Below, piece by piece: positions 63,232-64,000 of a stretch of DNA of 64,000 nucleotides. The notes beneath the pieces were generated by a model, which was not told the origin of the DNA, did no database searches, and saw only the letters and a program-made list of their open reading frames with translations. Source of the stretch: Caulobacter sp. (GTDB lineage: Bacteria; Pseudomonadota; Alphaproteobacteria; Caulobacterales; Caulobacteraceae); contig JAGHZU010000015.1 in assembly GCA_017745235.1 (NCBI GenBank), positions 46,450 to 110,449 of the forward strand. The letters run 5' to 3'. The first letter of the stretch is position 1, and each line of letters starts with the position of its first letter. Position numbers and translations under genes: made by a program.

Positions 63232-64000
63232 TCAGAACAAGATTCCCTTCCCCAGCATCCCGTGCACGCCTTTTTCGCCGTTGACCGTTTGGGTCACGCG
63301 AAAGTCCACGGCCAGCGAGCAGAACTGGTAGGCCTGCACCCGCGTCAGGTCGGTGCGCGTGACGATCAGGTCGATCATGGCGCGCAGGGCCTGCTTCATG
63401 GCCAGGTCCAGGTCCTCGTTGAAACCGAAGGTCAAGTGATGGGTCGGGGTCTCGGCCGAGGGCCAGGTCCGCGCGCCCACCTCGGCCGCCTTGAGCAGGC
63501 CGAACGTGAAGGTGCCCGTCAGGCCCATCTCCAGCGCGTTGACGCAGACTTCGCCGTCGCCCTGGCGGCCATGGCCGTCGCCGACCGAGAAGTTGGCGCC
63601 GGGAACCCAGACCGGCAGGCGCAGGATCGAACCGGCCGTAAGCTCCTTGCAATCCATGTTGCCGCCGTGCTCGCGGGGCTCGCGGCTGGACAGGCGGCCG
63701 TAGCGCGGCGGCGGCGCCACGCCCATCGTGCCAAAGAAAGGGGCCAGCGGCAGGGTTGGGCCCCAGTCCGGCTTGCAGGTTCCCGCCTGGGCGTCGACGG
63801 CGATGTGGCTGACGTAGCGGTCGGGAAATTCGTCGGGCAAGGTCCCGGCCAGGGGGCGTACGGCGCAGTAGCCCCAGTCATTGTTGGGCGCGATCGCCTC
63901 GATCCGCACCTCCAGGGTGTCGCCTGGCTCGGCCCCGCGCACGGCGACCGGGCCGGTCAGGATGTGCGGGCCGATCCGCTCGGGGCGGGCGTCGTGAATG
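63232..64000 (-). CDS. Acetamidase/formamidase family protein (cut by window edge)
   Basis: C-terminal part of about 256 residues of an FmdA/AmdA-type amidase; the N-terminus lies beyond the right edge. It has GAEPGDTLEVRIEAIAPNND in the first strands, GVAPPPRYGRLSSREPREHGGNMD in pieces, the motif GDGHGRQGDGEVC and TPTHHLTFGFNEDLDLAM. These fit the family, whose members hydrolyse formamide, acetamide or related amides. Which of these is cut cannot be told. Its role next to the purine genes may be in nitrogen supply, an inference only. Confidence 0.9.
   Translation of the reverse strand, partial: IHDARPERIGPHILTGPVAVRGAEPGDTLEVRIEAIAPNNDWGYCAVRPLAGTLPDEFPDRYVSHIAVDAQAGTCKPDWGPTLPLAPFFGTMGVAPPPRYGRLSSREPREHGGNMDCKELTAGSILRLPVWVPGANFSVGDGHGRQGDGEVCVNALEMGLTGTFTFGLLKAAEVGARTWPSAETPTHHLTFGFNEDLDLAMKQALRAMIDLIVTRTDLTRVQAYQFCSLAVDFRVTQTVNGEKGVHGMLGKGILF

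Overview
The window is high-GC chromosomal DNA from an alphaproteobacterium of the Caulobacteraceae, most likely Caulobacter. The main clues are a complete Caulobacter-type division and cell-wall (dcw) cluster, the divergent fliX / flgI-cheL-flbY flagellar loci, a CtrA box (TTAA-N7-TTAA) with GANTC (CcrM) sites in front of ftsZ, an alphaproteobacterial SOS box (GTTC-N7-GTTC) in front of uvrA, and a urate catabolism operon of alphaproteobacterial type. Species cannot be settled without a search.

Region 1 (1-22921, mostly minus strand) is the dcw cluster. It is transcribed from right to left: mraZ, rsmH, ftsL, ftsI, murE, murF, mraY, murD, ftsW, murG, [two plus-strand secreted proteins], murC, a DUF4375 gene, murB, [M28 peptidase, YdeI-like, VOC protein, TetR], ddl, ftsQ, ftsA and ftsZ (cut by the left edge). 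Start/stop overlaps of 1-8 nt run through mraZ-mraY and murC-murB, so the murein-precursor and divisome genes are translationally coupled. The two plus-strand genes and the VOC/TetR/YdeI/M28 block interrupt the cluster.

Region 2 (22922-29697) begins with a 580-nt intergenic stretch carrying three TGGG repeats at exact 10-nt spacing (candidate MraZ operator). An A/T-richer patch of three unrecognised or poorly recognised genes follows, then the RNase P RNA gene (minus strand), a small ExbB-like membrane protein with a BlaI/CopY-like operator, a RibD-type reductase, and an eamA-amidase-paiB operon.

Region 3 (29698-40365) holds a Baeyer-Villiger-type monooxygenase behind a palindromic operator, a DeoR-MFS-HAD operon, DUF3052 and enoyl-CoA hydratase genes, a stand-alone receiver protein, a PPOX flavoprotein, dksA, and the flagellar genes fliX, flgI, cheL-like and flbY.

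Region 4 (40366-54047) has a PepSY protein and TonB-dependent receptor pair with a Fur-like box, an ABC-F ATPase preceded by a candidate leader peptide, a 59-residue small membrane protein, uvrA with its SOS box, and an array of five related polytopic membrane proteins of unknown function.

Region 5 (54048-64000) has trmFO, an MscS channel, and a plus-strand ureide/urate operon (allantoate amidohydrolase, pucG, puuE, uraD, puuD, TetR) that takes urate towards allantoate and ureidoglycine. It ends with a small secreted protein and an acetamidase/formamidase cut by the right edge.

The most unusual items are the five-paralogue membrane array, the ABC-F leader peptide, a signal peptide apparently built from an intergenic repeat, and the DUF4375 gene wedged by 4-nt overlaps between murC and murB. 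All identifications come from reading the sequence; no database search was run.
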